Shown: positions 11,214 through 22,779, numbered from the stretch's first letter. The stretch is DNA of 64,000 nucleotides from Lytechinus pictus (GCF_037042905.1 NC_087247.1:76058420-76122419), one strand, 5' to 3'. Translations and numbers: made by a program. The notes: generated from the sequence alone by a model not told the origin.

Positions 11214-11393
11214 ATGGAAATAGAGAAAAGCTCAGGTGATCCACCACAGACTGAACACCATCCTGACGTAGAGGTCGGAATGGAAGAAATGAGCGAGATC
11301 GAGCGGCGGCCGCTTCACTATGTTATTACACCTCAGAATGATGTGGCTGCTACCAAGATGATCGCAGTGATGTTGTCGCAGCTTACCCAATAG
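11214..11393 (+). CDS. Small coding-like ORF, 59 codons, possibly a Gag N-terminus
   Basis: ATG at 11214 is preceded in frame by a TAG and opens a 59-codon frame ending in TAG at 11391-11393. The protein is hydrophilic and acidic at first (MEIEKSSGDPPQTEHHPD), then RRPLHYVITPQNDVAATKMI, and ends in a short helix-like tail. Composition and codon use look more gene-like than the surroundings: few AT-only codons and no low-complexity runs. The position downstream of an LTR-like segment suggests a truncated Gag start, but no Gag motif proves it. A small host exon is the alternative. No family is recognised. Confidence 0.3.
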   Translation: MEIEKSSGDPPQTEHHPDVEVGMEEMSEIERRPLHYVITPQNDVAATKMIAVMLSQLTQ

Positions 11394-11573
11394 ACCTGTA
11401 TATTGTTAACAAACTATATCTAACTGGTCTGTTATTTGCCTCCAAACTATTGAAATAACTAAACAAATATTCATAACAAAATTGCATGATCTAATGGCTT
11501 TGTAAGTTTTGGATACCCCAAACTGCATAACTAGGCCATCAAGTTCAAGTAATCCCTTACAAAAAATTCCTGT

Positions 11574-12640
11574 AGTACTCTGTGATATATACTGCAGGAA
11601 GTATCGCAGGAAAGTACTACAGAAATTACGTGCACGTAATTTGGGACGGTACAACAGAACTGTACAACAGGTCCGTGTCCTGTGATACTTCCTGTGGTAA
11701 TAACTGCATAAGTATGGCAGGAAGTATGACAGGACATGATCACCACAACCGCTACAACCACTACCACACTACTACTAGTACTACAGGACAGTATCACAGG
11801 AATATCACAGGATAGTATCACAGGACAGTATGACAGGACAGTACTACAGGAATTCCGCAGACCAGTATCACAGGGAAGTACTACAGGACAGTATCGCAGG
11901 ACAGTACTACAGGAATACCAGACCAGTATCGCAGGACAGTACTACAGGAATTCTGCAGACCAGTATCACAGAGAAGTACTACAGGACAGTATCGCAGGAC
12001 AGTACTACTGGAATACCAGACCAGTATCGCAGGACAGTACTACAGGAATACCGCAGGCTTCTGGTACTGTGTCCTGTAGTACTGTCCTGTGATACTGGTC
12101 TGGTATTCCTGTAGTACTGTCCTGTGATACTGGTCTGGTATTCCTGTAGTACTGTCCTGTGATACTGGTCTGGTATTCCTGTCCTGTGATACTGGTCTGG
12201 TATTCCTGTAGTACTGTCCTGTGATACTGGTCTGGTATTCCTGTCCTGTGATACTGGTCTGGTATTCCTGTAGTACTGTCCTGTGATACTATCCTGTGGT
12301 GATGGATAGTATCACAGGACAGTATGACAGGACAGTACTATAGGAATTCCGCAGACCAGTATCACAGGAAAGTACTCCAGAACAGTACTACAGGACACTT
12401 CTACAAGAATACCAAGAGACCTTACCGCAGGACAATTCCTGCAGTACTGTCCTGTGGTATTCCTGTGATACTGTTCTTTGATATCTTGTGTGGCATTATT
12501 GGTCTCATCCTGCAGCCTTCTTGTGATACTTTACTGTGGTAATCCTGCAGGGGTATTCTTGTTGATTTCCTGTGACAATCCTATGGTATTGTCCTGTAGT
12601 AGTCTGTGCGATTTTCTCACGACACCGTCCTGCGCTGGTT
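11574..12640. repeat. Minisatellite of CAGTAYYRCAGGA units with alternating orientation
   Basis: Units of about 11-13 bp with core GTACTACAGGA or GTATCACAGGA form larger composite repeats (with AATACCAGACC or AATTCCGCAGACC spacers). Orientation is forward from about 11590 to 12060, reverse to about 12300, forward to about 12430, then reverse and decaying to 12640. The main junction at about 12060 brings several hundred bases into inverted register, so a long hairpin is possible. The open frames over this region come from the repeat and are not genes. Confidence 0.9.
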
Positions 12641-12649
12641 TGTTAGGCG

Positions 12650-13020
12650 TAGTAGTTTGTAAGAATTTCCTGTGATCCAGCACAACAACTTTGACATCTT
12701 AACTAATGAAAAGAGGGGTGAAAAAAACCCACAAATTTGCAAAGACGTTAAAAGCACATTTACATACCTTTATTATGTATGAGTTGTACTATGCGCAGTA
12801 TAAAACATGTTTGATATTATAAATGACTGCTAGAATAATGCAGTAACATTTCCTCTTTGGGATAATACATGTACATAGATTTATATCCACCAACATTGAG
12901 ATGCCACATGAATAACTTTCACTATTCAAACATTGCTGCCATTTTGAGATCACATAAAGAAAGCTAGATTCGACCCAGAATCCTTCCCTCTAACACAACA
13001 ATAAGCAAGTATTATTAATA
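12650..13020. other. AT-rich spacer
   Basis: No feature seen between the minisatellite and the next inverted-repeat element. Confidence 0.5.
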
Positions 13021-13635
13021 CCTCGGTCACATTCGCTGACCGGTTGCCTTACGGCAAGACAAAATCAGCAGTTTTAGGTATTCCTGTACAAACCACCCAC
13101 GTGCAGTCAGTCCGCAGCCCGTCCGAAAGTGCTCTATTTTATTCAGCGGTATGCATAGCCGTCCGTGGTTATGCATACGTAATGAGCTGTGAAGACGAAC
13201 TTTCCGATCGGTGTTTTTTGCTCTTAGAATCGTTTATTCCTCACAAAATTGATCTTATTTTATAGATAAAACTTTGAAATTTCTGATCAGCTAAATAAAA
13301 TGCACATTTAATGTATTTTGAAGACCGATATTTAGCTTAGAAAAAATGATTTTTTTCAAGAAATATATGTGAATAAACAGAGCGCATTTTTGCACCGAAA
13401 TTACACTTGCGTCAAATTGATATTATAATCAATATAAAGCGTAGACATTCTTCTTTACGACTGAAAAAGAATTATGAAATTTCATGATGTAGCAAAGTCA
13501 GGAACCACAAAAAACCACGGCAATGTCCATCGCAAAATGATTGGAATTGCAGTAGAATTGCCGACGCGTTCTGATTGGTCAACAGCGGCGCACAGACTTG
13601 CAACATTTGATATAGCTTAAAAAACCCGGAAGTGG

Positions 13636-13745
13636 TATGGAAGAGATCGATGGCGAATTGCGTAAGCGCATTGATTTGGCGTGTGCAAGGACCCTGGTTC
13701 GAACCCGCCGGACTGTTTTTTTTTTTTTTTTTTTTTTTTTTGGGG
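13636..13745 (+). repeat. tRNA-derived SINE-like sequence with T/G homopolymer tail
   Basis: GGCGAATTGCGTAAGCGCA resembles a tRNA A-box region, and GGTTCGAACCC at about 13692 is a near-perfect B-box, spaced as in tRNA genes. The acceptor and T stems do not pair well, and the sequence runs into about 27 T and then about 11 G. So this is a tRNA-derived repeat or pseudogene, not a functional tRNA. Confidence 0.5.
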
Positions 13746-13982
13746 GGGGGGGGTGATGGGGATATGTTTATGCTTTTTCTTTAAATCATATTCCTTCATC
13801 GTTCCTACCCAGCTTTATTCTCTTTTTACTTTCATGTGAAGTTCTATTTAGGCCTGTATTTATTAAATCATGGAGCTATTAATAGCTCTATGATTAATTC
13901 TTACTTCTTCTTAATCACTGATTTTGATTTTCAAGTTCTTGATTACACTTATTTGGGCAGGGGTGGGAAGGGAAGTGAGTTA

Positions 13983-14513
13983 AAGGTCAAGTGCACATCA
14001 ACAAAAAATTATTTGAATAAATACAGAAATTTCCCTTTTTTAACACAAAACAGTTATATATACACAAAACAATGGTATGCAAATAGAGTTGATTATGTCA
14101 CTCACATCACATTACTTTTTAAATTTTTGTTGCATTTTTATTATATGAATTTTAGCAAATTTGATCTAAAAAATCTTCCTCGGATCACAATAGGTTACAT
14201 TTATGGAAACTACGAATGTTAATGGAGGAATTAAAATCCCTCTCAAATTTGTTAATGAAAATTAAAATAAAATATACATGTCATGTACATGTATCAAACA
14301 AAAAAATAAATTAGAGTGCTTGTGACATAATCGGGTCTGTAATTTGCACATTGACCAAGATGAGCATATAATTGTTTTATAAAATTAGGCAAATTTCTCA
14401 ATGTCAAAATAGTAATTTTTTAAATTTTGAATCATAGTTTTTATGAAATTTTCTGCAATACTTTATTTTTCTTTAAATTCAAATTAATTTTTTGGTGGGG
14501 TGGACTTCTCCTT
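13983..14513. mobile_element. TA-flanked MITE (AAGGTCAAG / CTTCTCCTT ends)
   Basis: The left end AAGGTCAAGTGCACATCA, continuing CAAAAAATTATTTGAATAAA, is mirrored by the right end TTTTTTGGTGGGGTGGACTTCTCCTT. Both ends abut TA (13981-13982 and 14514-14515), as expected of Tc1/mariner-type MITEs. The interior is AT-rich with no conserved protein. Confidence 0.6.
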
Positions 14514-14519
14514 TACTCT

Positions 14520-16380
14520 TTGCTTGGAATAGGGAATGCACATTAATATTTATCCACGAACAAAATTGTCTAAACATATGCAAATCCGTAATTGGACACA
14601 TGCTCACTTTCCTTTCATCCAGGCCACTCCCTCACATCCACCAGGTTTACAGTCTTATAACAAAAATGATGAATTAATTATAATACCATCACACCATAGC
14701 TCCATGATCACACAACATTCATACAGTGCTTCACAACAAATATTTCACTTCTGTTCATATCTGCAATAATTACTGTGGAAAACAAAAACAAGGCGTAACC
14801 ACATTCAAATACCGTTTAAAAGGACAAATATATTATACCTTCGAAAAAAAAAATTGTGAACATACATGGCACTTAACCTTCAGCACATTAGATAACATAT
14901 AACAGAGTTGCTTGAGAACAAAATATGATTATGGGGCATTGCAAGAAACTTATGTTCAATTTCAATTGCAAATCAACTACATGTTTGTGTTTAATCAAAG
15001 GACTTACCCTTAATTTTGGAATGTGTGATTGAGTATAAAGTTTCTTGCAATGCAATATTAGTAACATTAAAAATGTTCTTTGGTTTTGAATTGTGAATTT
15101 TTATTTTTGTCAAGCTGTATTCCTGTCCAAGTCAGTATTCTTAGTCCTCCCCAAAACTGTGCTCTAATTTTTTTGTTTCCAATATCGATAAAGATAAATT
15201 TTCTGTTGTATCAGTCCAAAATTTGCAAACGAAATAAGGGCTTTGTCGAAATCATGGTCTGACCATTATAGTACATGATGGACTCTCCCAGAATGAAGTA
15301 GCAAGCAGAGACCAGAGTCAGCAAGTATGCAGATCTGTGTGTAGAAGAGACAAAAAAAGAGAGAAATAGTCTAAATTACTAAATAACCATTCAAAGTATG
15401 AATTATGTTACATGTATGTCAATTAAGAGACTAACTAAGTTAAGTCTAAGTACTGTCTGTGACAGCCACAATTTTTTTATTTGAACAAAATGGTTTATAA
15501 ATACTACTGAGTACGGTAGTACCAGACTTTTTAGTTTGACTTTAAACTGTTTATAGTCTCTAGAGTAGACTGTCTGAGCTAATCATCATTTAATTCTTAA
15601 CCGCAGCCTGGGCTGGGGCAAAAATCATCATGGGGCTCAACTTCGACTAATTAAGAAAAAAGGTTAACAATTTTCAACATAAATCAAGAAATATCTCAAT
15701 CTATAATAAAAACTTGATGGAATTCGGAAACCTGATAATCATTGAATAAAACTTTAGAAGGGATCTTCTTATTAAGCTTCGTTTATATTGAGTCTTAATT
15801 AAAAAAAAACAAGTCCACCGTCCACAGACACATATAATGCGAGCCATCTGCCATCATTACAGAAGTTTCAACGTATGGGACCAAAGGCGAAATTCTACCA
15901 ACCCGCGACGAACGTAATTTTGGCATTATTTCGCGCCATCGTGGAGTGAACGAGAAGGTTACTTCCGGGTAAAACGTAAATTTCTCGATTTTTAGGGTAT
16001 CATTTTCTCTAAAATAAAAATATAAGGTGAGTTTGCGTCAAGTTGGTTCTGACATATTTTGAACAGTGACTTTTCTTCTTTCTAAAAAATCCTGATCGAA
16101 ACAATTTGGTTATGTAGCAAAGTCAGGAACCAAAAGTGAAATTCCGACTACAAAATCGCAGTTAAAATATTACTAAAATAAGCATCAATTAAAGAGGTAA
16201 AAATGGTAGGTTGAAAATGTCGAAATATGGAAAATTATATACCAAACTGTAGATGAAGGTCTTGAGAATAACTTACCACAATTCGTTTCGACGTAAACTG
16301 AAGTTAGCGACCAGTACAGAGCTATAACTTCAGCCCCTCCAATTCAGTGGGAAAATCAAGCCAAATTGATCGCACGTTTT
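14520..16380. other. AT-rich interior of the large inverted-repeat segment
   Basis: No gene seen. A small inverted pair GCATTGCAAGAAACTT (about 14937) and AAGTTTCTTGCAATGC (about 15038) brackets about 120 bp and may be a tiny foldback element. The rest is simple AT-rich DNA. Confidence 0.4.
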
Positions 16381-16546
16381 CCTTCGGAGACCGCTAGAGG
16401 GCCGCTGAATAAATTTCCGTGAATATACTCATTATCGCGCGAGCTGCGGTCTGACTGCGTGTAGCTGGTAGTAGCTGGTACAAGGATGATTAAAACGGCT
16501 AATTTTGAATTGCCGTAAGGCCACCAGCCGGCGAATGTAACCAAGG

Positions 16547-17034
16547 CTTAACCAGTATTATGGTTGTAAAAAAACCTGTACTAGCTGAGCAATTGCATTT
16601 TCCCCTTTTTGTCAACACCCGATTGGCTTAATACTAAAAGCAGAACATCCTTTACTCAACCATGTTATGAAACAATGGATAACCACTTGTGCGTGTACAG
16701 ATAATGCATGGTGCACATACAGTAAGGGATGAAATTACGTGTTGATCACCAGTATAAATTTAAAGTACATGAACGTAATCATAATCACTTCATTTTGCTC
16801 AGAATTCACTTAAGTCCATAAATAATGAAATATATTTTTGAATGAATTTCACAAGATTAAGAATGTTCACCATAGGTTAGAAAAAATATGAACATAAGAT
16901 TACTTTGCCGAAATGTAGATCAAATCTATTGAGACATTAATCTTTTTGACATTGAATAGGCATATCATTGTTTTGCACAGTCTTCTTGTCTAAGAGTTGC
17001 TCCAACTACGTATTGAAGGGTTATATATGAATGT
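16547..17034. other. AT-rich spacer
   Basis: No gene or clear repeat. Confidence 0.5.
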
Positions 17035-17491
17035 AAGCATGAGCCCATCATAAACACGAAATTGCGGCATGTAATTTGATTTGCTACATGTCATAATTAA
17101 TAAGTAAATGACATTCAATACTTGATGTTGCTACATAAAATAATTAAGGTCATGTGGCAACGTGAATTCATACCTACTCGAGTCATTTAGTAATTTCAAT
17201 TGACCTAAACAATTCTGACATATAGCTCAACATTGACTTGAATAATTATGACCAATTTGATTGACCTCAATTATTTGAAGTAGCAACATCAATTATTTTA
17301 ACATAAGCACGCTCAATCGACATGGAGTAATTTCTTCTTTAGGTCATGTTACTATTCGAATTGGAACATATCATTGTTTAGGTCATGCAGCAATTCAAAT
17401 TACTTGCTCAAGTAAAGAATTACAATTGTAATATCACGCAAAAGGAATTAGCTGTACATGACATAATTCTGTTTTTGATGGGCTTATGCTT
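17035..17491. mobile_element. Small inverted-repeat element
   Basis: AAGCATGAGCCCATCATAAACA at the left is mirrored by GTTTTTGATGGGCTTATGCTT at the right. Between them are degenerate direct repeats containing AATTGACCTNAA and TAGGTCATG. No TSD could be fixed and no coding capacity is present. Confidence 0.5.
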
Positions 17492-18029
17492 CTATATGTT
17501 AAGTAAATAGCTTTAATTCTTAATGATTATCCAAAAATACAAATACATAAAATAAACCAATATGAAGAGCATCATATCCAAAGTGATCACCAGTTCACCC
17601 AATGTTACAGTACACAAATAAAAAGCTGATTTTCTTATGTACTTTCACACACGTTATACATGTGCACTGTATGTCACTTGACCCTGGCAGACAATAGAAT
17701 TGACAAGCAGTGAGTCCTACATGTACATGTAGCTGCCTGGTTTGCATACTTTAAAGTTATATGAATTTCAATCATGACCATGTGCTGTTTATACACTAAA
17801 TGGAGGGATCTTGTCATAATGTTATGTCAATTAAAAACTGAATAAAATCCCAATTATCCTGAATAGACTAGCCCCCTAGCAATGGACATTGTAATCTTGT
17901 TTTCTTTTACCTTTCATTCTTTTTGAAAATTTTCATACAACTCTTTGGGTTTTTTCAATACTTTATTAAAGCTTTAATGATTATAAATGTAATTAAATAA
18001 TTTGACTTTAATCTTGATAAATGTGTATT

Positions 18030-18194
18030 ACTGGTATACTAATTGTGAATTTTTAGCAAGAAACAGCATTTGTGTTGGATTAGTACATAAAAATGTTGCG
18101 AAATTCCGGAACAGCATACCCAGGCATCGCAAATTTGGTCTCAAAAGATGTGCAAGACTTAAAAGTAAAAAGGCAGCTAACAGCCTCCAAGTTA
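18030..18194 (+). mobile_element. Fragment of a TTAA-type element end
   Basis: GCATACCCAGGCATCGCAAATTTGGTCTCAAAAG with the following bases matches the right-end segments of the elements at 19374-20048 and 42196-42891, in the same orientation. The element terminus is missing. It directly precedes an inverted copy. Confidence 0.55.
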
Positions 18195-20048
18195 TTAACC
18201 CTTAGTTAAATTGGACCAATTTGACCCCCCCCCCTTCCAAAAATTTTGCGACCATGCTGTCGCACAATTTGTTAAAAACATGTCTCTTTCTAGTCATGTG
18301 CATCTTTTGAGACCAATCTTGTGTCATCCGGTACGTGGTTCTGAAATAATGTGACATTATGTAAGTACATGTCATACCAAAAATTGCTCAAAAACGTGAT
18401 TTTGTGTACAAAGTCAATGCAATAGAGGGAAAAGTATGATTTTGTATTTTAATTACGCATAAATTAGTATTATCACTTAATAACAATTTGTGTCAAATAA
18501 TTAAGTGGTCTGTCTGTGACAGATCACCTATTAATTTCGTCAGAATTTTCTTTTTATTTATTTTTATAGCAAATTCTTGTCGCCAAGTTTTCTCCGAATC
18601 AGCTCCATCAATTTTACTGAATTTCATGTCATTCATAAAGTTTATATCAGAGATGCCATAATAAGCTTTTCAAGGTCATTTGTTTGTGATGACGTCATCT
18701 AGGCGCCATTTTGTAAAATTCTTTATTTCATCATATCTACATCATGGAATATCAATGATCTATCATAATAACAGCATATAGACTTCAAGTCAAAGGTTAA
18801 CTGTCAAGGTCATCAAAGGTCATGTAAAGGTCATGTCGCACACGTACGAGCGCGTCAAAATAAAAAAATGCTCAAAATCAACTATAATTAATTTTAGGTA
18901 CGTTCCAGGTCATTTTGAGCATTTCAACATTTTACGAGCGGCATTACAAATCATAGAATCGCTGTTTTTTTATGTATATGTATCAATGATTTAATTACAA
19001 GCAATTTGATACCTCGATCAACTCTCTAGGACCTCTAATAAAGGAATGAGCACCCATTAAAGTTTGCAGCACGTGTGTGCGCGAGCTCTTTCCAAAGGCT
19101 CTATATGGGCAAAAACATGCCTATTGAAAATTAACTGTAGCTCTTCAGAACGAACGGGGACCCCCAATTTTTTTTTCATATTTCGATAGAGTATGAATCA
19201 TAGATATGATTTCATGTCTCATTTGACCCTCAAATATATTATGACGTCATCAAAATGGCGTCGGATCTCAAAATATCAGTTTTGGGTGTTATTACGTCAT
19301 CATAATTATGCTAATTTGACTCTAACTCCGTAAATATTTTTCAATTTTCGCCCAATTTTAAATATAATGTAGCTTAACCCTAAATCTCCCGAGGTACTTT
19401 GATTCTTGTCATTCCCGGGGGGGGGGGGGGGGCCATTATGGCCCCCCTTAAGATCTCGGCCGCCGATCGCGCGAGCGGCTCAAAAATTTGCACGCTGGTA
19501 GTGTGCGATGTAATCTACAAGGCTGTATGATAAAATTTTCCAAAATAATGAAATTATATTTTATATGAATTCATTATGCTAATTTATGCATTCACTAAAT
19601 AAAGCTCCTAGAATGCTAATTTTTTGTAAATTTTATGTATTTTATTGTTTTATGAATTTCTTTTGTATTTCTTAGTTTTTTTATTTTTTGTTTTTTATTG
19701 TTTTTTCAATGGAAATCGTTCCAGACTTAATTCTGATCATAAACAAGGCAAAATTAATTAAGTTTAATCAGTAAAAGTAGAAATAATGATATATTTACGA
19801 ATTTTGGCTAAATACACAATTTCAATTGGATTTGAACATGAAATCACGTTTATGAGCAATTTTGGGTCTGACATGCACTTACATAATGTTGTGTAATGTC
19901 GTAACCGCGTACCCGGGCGTCATAAATTTGGTCTCAAAATTTGCGCGAGACTTGAAAGTAAAGAGTCAGGGAGCGGCGAGGTCAAAAAATTTCGCGCAGC
20001 AGATATATCGCGAAAATTGTTGAGGGGGGGGGGGGGTATTAGGGTTAA
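18195..20048. mobile_element. Composite TTAA-bounded piggyBac-like element
   Basis: TTAACCCTTAG at 18195 and TTAGGGTTAA ending at 20048 form inverted ends. Subterminal sequences are also inverted copies of each other for about 200 bp (TGAGACCAATCTTGTG against the complement of the 19900-19940 block). piggyBac transposons insert at TTAA and begin with CCC, so termini and target fit. No transposase frame remains. The right third (19374-20048) is itself a complete-looking smaller element, so this may be two adjacent insertions instead of one. Confidence 0.45.
19374..20048. mobile_element. piggyBac-like MITE, 675 bp
   Basis: TTAA-CCCTAA begins at 19374 and TTAGGG-TTAA ends at 20048, giving perfect 10-bp inverted ends on a TTAA target. 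Inside are a G-run (19419), a GATCTCGGCCGCCGATCGCG motif, and the right-end block ACCCGGGCGTCATAAATTTGG. A second full copy at 42196-42891 shares the same order of motifs, which supports the borders. Confidence 0.7.
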
Positions 20049-20404
20049 ACTTTACTCTTTCTGAATTATCCCTTTGTTTTTCGTTTTGATTATCGAATCA
20101 TCCAGGAAATTGCAATTTATAGAAGCATGTCTTTTTTTGCTAATTTTACGTGTAATCTCTATGGGAGATGGCTTTTTCTCAAAACTTGATTCTACATTCC
20201 TCTATTTCGTGAGCAATATCTCCAAAATTTATTGTCGGTTTTGGTTGAGCTTTGAGTATGTTGTAGCTGAGCTCCTGGGCTATCACAAATGTATCCTCCA
20301 TTTTTTCATCAGATGGCGGGATCATGCCCCTTTTTCGCTTGCAAAATTGGATTTGTAATTCTCAAATTTGCTTACGTGTAATCTCTATGGGAACGTGTAA
20401 TCAC
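20049..20404. other. Spacer with repeated CGTGTAATCTCTATGGG
   Basis: The 17-mer CGTGTAATCTCTATGGG occurs at about 20149 and 20374, with a variant at about 20394. The open frame here has no gene-like features. Confidence 0.4.
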
Positions 20405-20512
20405 TATGGGGAAAATCGTAGCTGAATGGATAACGCACTTGACTTGCATTCTCGGGGGCGCAGGTTCGAGTCCTGGGGTGAAAAAGATGATTTTTTTTCT
20501 TTTTTTTTCTTT
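20405..20512 (+). repeat. tRNA-like sequence with T-rich tail
   Basis: TAGCTGAATGGATAACGCAC resembles an A-box and D-arm, and GGTTCGAGTCC at about 20463 is a perfect B-box consensus. The T stem is nearly paired, but acceptor and anticodon stems do not form. A T-rich tail follows. I read it as a tRNA pseudogene or SINE head. Confidence 0.5.
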
Positions 20513-20929
20513 TTAACACCTCGTACGTGATCCTTTATGACAATTAAAAGGTATAAAAGTTAAAATATGGCAAGATAAAACAGATTTTAATTACTTTTTT
20601 GTCATATCACATGTATTGTCATAATAGAGACCTTTTTCACAGTACTTTATAATCTCCCGTCTTTCGCTAGTATTCTATCCATATGAACATTCAGTTGTCA
20701 TCATGATGATCATATTGATCTGAATAAACATGGTGATAGTGATTATGATGACGAGAATAAGGACAGACCACCTAATTCGTCCTCATGACGAATTAAAATC
20801 TAGTTTACAATTTAATTTTGTAAATTATGTCCTAGACAAACCATGTGCCAATCTTCAACGCGATTGTGCGGTCGAGATCTCAAGGGAGGGGGGGGGGGGG
20901 GGCCTCGGAGGCCCCCCCCCCCCCCGGCC

Positions 20930-21037
20930 ATGTGAACTCCCAAAATACCCTGGCCTTAGACTTTCTGGCTCCTCTTGAGTAGTCACCATTCCTTGGACAG
21001 CTTGTTTCGGCAGCCTCCCTAAGAAGTTTTTATCCAC
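20930..21037 (-). CDS. Possible exon of an unrecognised minus-strand gene
   Basis: A minus-strand frame reads VDKNFLGRLPKQAVQG then MVTTQEEPESLRPGYFGSSH, mixed composition and not repeat-like. A TTTTCTACAG-type acceptor sits shortly upstream (about 21060). The first in-frame codon after that acceptor is a stop, so a later AG would have to be used. The frame runs into a C/G-homopolymer palindrome at 20884-20927 that may have disrupted it. It could pair with the coding-like segment at 21440-21549. No family recognised. Confidence 0.25.
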
Positions 21038-21439
21038 GTCTGTATAGCATGAGGCAGCTTAATCTGTAGAAAAAAAAAACACACGTACCATTACGATAAC
21101 ATGAACAACATTGTAATAAAAGAAATAAGGTGTTTTGCCACCATCTATATCTCTTTTCACAAGTACATACCTATCGGATCATGAGGTCCTTGCGGCTATC
21201 TCTCTTAACATATTCTTGCTTATAAAGCAAACTAAGCCGAATATTCAAGAGTGACAAACAATTTATAATGCAAACAAATTGTCATAAGCACATATTGAAA
21301 CTCTTTAATAAAAAAAATGAAAAATAAATTTACCTCTCCTAACAAGGATTTTCAACTACACTGTATGCCACTGTATGAATACAATCTGCTTAATTTTGCA
21401 ATTATAATATCTACTGAAGTGAATGCCTACATAATCACC

Positions 21440-21549
21440 TTATATGAACTCCAACCGTGTCTTGTACATGAACATGGCCTTTTCTGTGTACACCTGTAGT
21501 ATCTTTCCCACATAATGCTGGACTTGCTGCTCGATCATCCAGAGATCCC
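21440..21549 (-). CDS. Possible exon, amphipathic helix-like, unrecognised
   Basis: Following ATTCAAAG on the minus strand, the frame reads RDLWMIEQQVQHYVGKILQ, VYTEKAMFMYKTRLEFI, then TAA. The sequence is helix-like and not low-complexity. A GT (GTGTACAC) after the first 19 codons could be a donor, giving an exon of about 57 bp. No family is recognised, and the acceptor lacks a strong pyrimidine tract. Confidence 0.25.
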
Positions 21550-21559
21550 TCTTTGAATC

Positions 21560-22102
21560 TTTAATGGAATGAAATGAATTTGAGTGACATAGTAAAATTT
21601 TATTTGCAGATTAATAAAAATACATGATAAAACTTCTTCATTTCCATATTTCAGTGTTACAATTCAGGTGCAAAGAGTCATATTCTTTAATAATATTAAA
21701 CATAAAATGAATGAAAACATTAAAAGTAGAGGAGCATTTTAACCTTACTCACAGTCTGTTATTGTCGCTAAAGTCTTTACAATAAGAAGATTGGACACTT
21801 TGCCGACATCGCGTAATGCTTTGCATCGATTTACATGTATAATAGTCTTAGTGCCTAGTCTTTTCTATGTAGTGTTTTTAATATGTAGATAAATCAAGCG
21901 TCCTTTAGCTAATTAGACGAACAATTTCAGAAATTAAAGACGGATCCATATTTTATCAACCGGAAGAGAAATTAGCGCTTAAATTAAGCTATTTGAGGGA
22001 TATTGATGATATTTAGGGTGAATTGACTTCACATCTTTTCGTAAGTTTGTCATGTTCATAGAAGGCCGGACTTGATTTTATAAAAACCTCTTTTAAATTT
22101 GC
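21560..22102. other. AT-rich spacer
   Basis: No gene or repeat recognised. Confidence 0.5.
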
Positions 22103-22110
22103 GGGATTGC

Positions 22111-22779
22111 CTACCTCGAGCGAAGAACGTGCAGGCTCCACTCCACTTCACTATCGCTACACTACGCTCCACCTACCCAAACTGGATCTGATATTCCGAG
22201 TGACAAAAAGTGGGATTTTATGGGGGGGGGGGGAATATAAAATTCATGCAAAATCACGCTCATTAAAAAAATTAAAACTAATATTCTTACTGCACACAAA
22301 TTTTCACTTCTTCTCCATGCCTCTATCCGCCTCAAAATTGGTGATTTAGAGCCAACATGAAGTTCCTCACACGTATCAATATTCAATACATCGCATGCGC
22401 GTGAGGCCGGTCGGGTCTGAGCTCAGACCAGACCCGGTATCTCGCGCATATTGCATCCGCATGCAATTTTTTTAAATCAGCAGCGAATTATAAATATGTG
22501 TGAGGAACTTCATGTTGGCTCTAAATCACCAATTTTGAGACTGATAAAAGCATGGAAAAGAAATGAAACTTTGTGTAAAGTAAGAATATTAGTTTTAATT
22601 CTTTTTAAAAATCAAGATGCTGCATGAATTTTATATTCCCCCCCCCCCCATAAAATCCCACCTCTGTCACTCGGAATATCAGATCGAGTTCACGGTGTTG
22701 AAGTTCGAGTAGGTGGAGCGTAGTGTTGTGTAGCGGTAGTTAAGTGGAGTGGAGCCTGCATAAAACTTCGCTCGAGGTA
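22111..22779. mobile_element. Foldback element, 669 bp, arms of about 300 bp
   Basis: CTACCTCGAGCGAAG at the left is matched by CTTCGCTCGAGGTA at the right. The two halves are inverted copies almost to the centre: GAGGAACTTCATGTTGGCTC against its complement, and the TAAAATCCCAC / GTGGGATTTTA blocks bordering G- or C-runs. The centre is a GC-rich palindrome (GGTCTGAGCTCAGACC). An 8-bp duplication GGGATTGC flanks it (22103-22110 and 22780-22787). A second copy is at 49978-50662. Confidence 0.85.

Larger units (their letters stand above)
13021..16546. mobile_element. Large inverted-repeat-bounded segment (unclassified DNA element)
   Basis: The left edge CCTCGGTCACATTCGC at 13021 is matched in reverse complement by GCGAATGTAACCAAGG ending at 16546. 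The inverted similarity runs about 150 bp inwards: GCCTTACGGCAA at left against TTGCCGTAAGGC at right, and CAGTCAGNCCGCAG in both arms. A direct copy of GTAGCAAAGTCAGGAACCA occurs inside each half (near 13490 and 16113). No transposase frame exists inside. The interior hosts a tRNA-like repeat and a TA-flanked MITE. I found no clear TSD, so the two arms may belong to two separate insertions. Confidence 0.45.

Noticed and set aside
11531..12542. Several frames with QDSTTGIP-like repeats as a repeat protein
   Set aside because: Open in many frames and both strands because of the minisatellite.
11574..12640. CRISPR-like array
   Set aside because: Units are too short, variable and adjacent without unique spacers, and the genome is eukaryotic.
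13836..14222. 128-codon plus-strand frame
   Set aside because: Spans the left end of a TA-flanked MITE and has AT-driven composition; no domain.
13636..20512. Functional tRNA genes at 13.64 and 20.4 kb
   Set aside because: Good B-boxes, but acceptor and anticodon stems do not pair.
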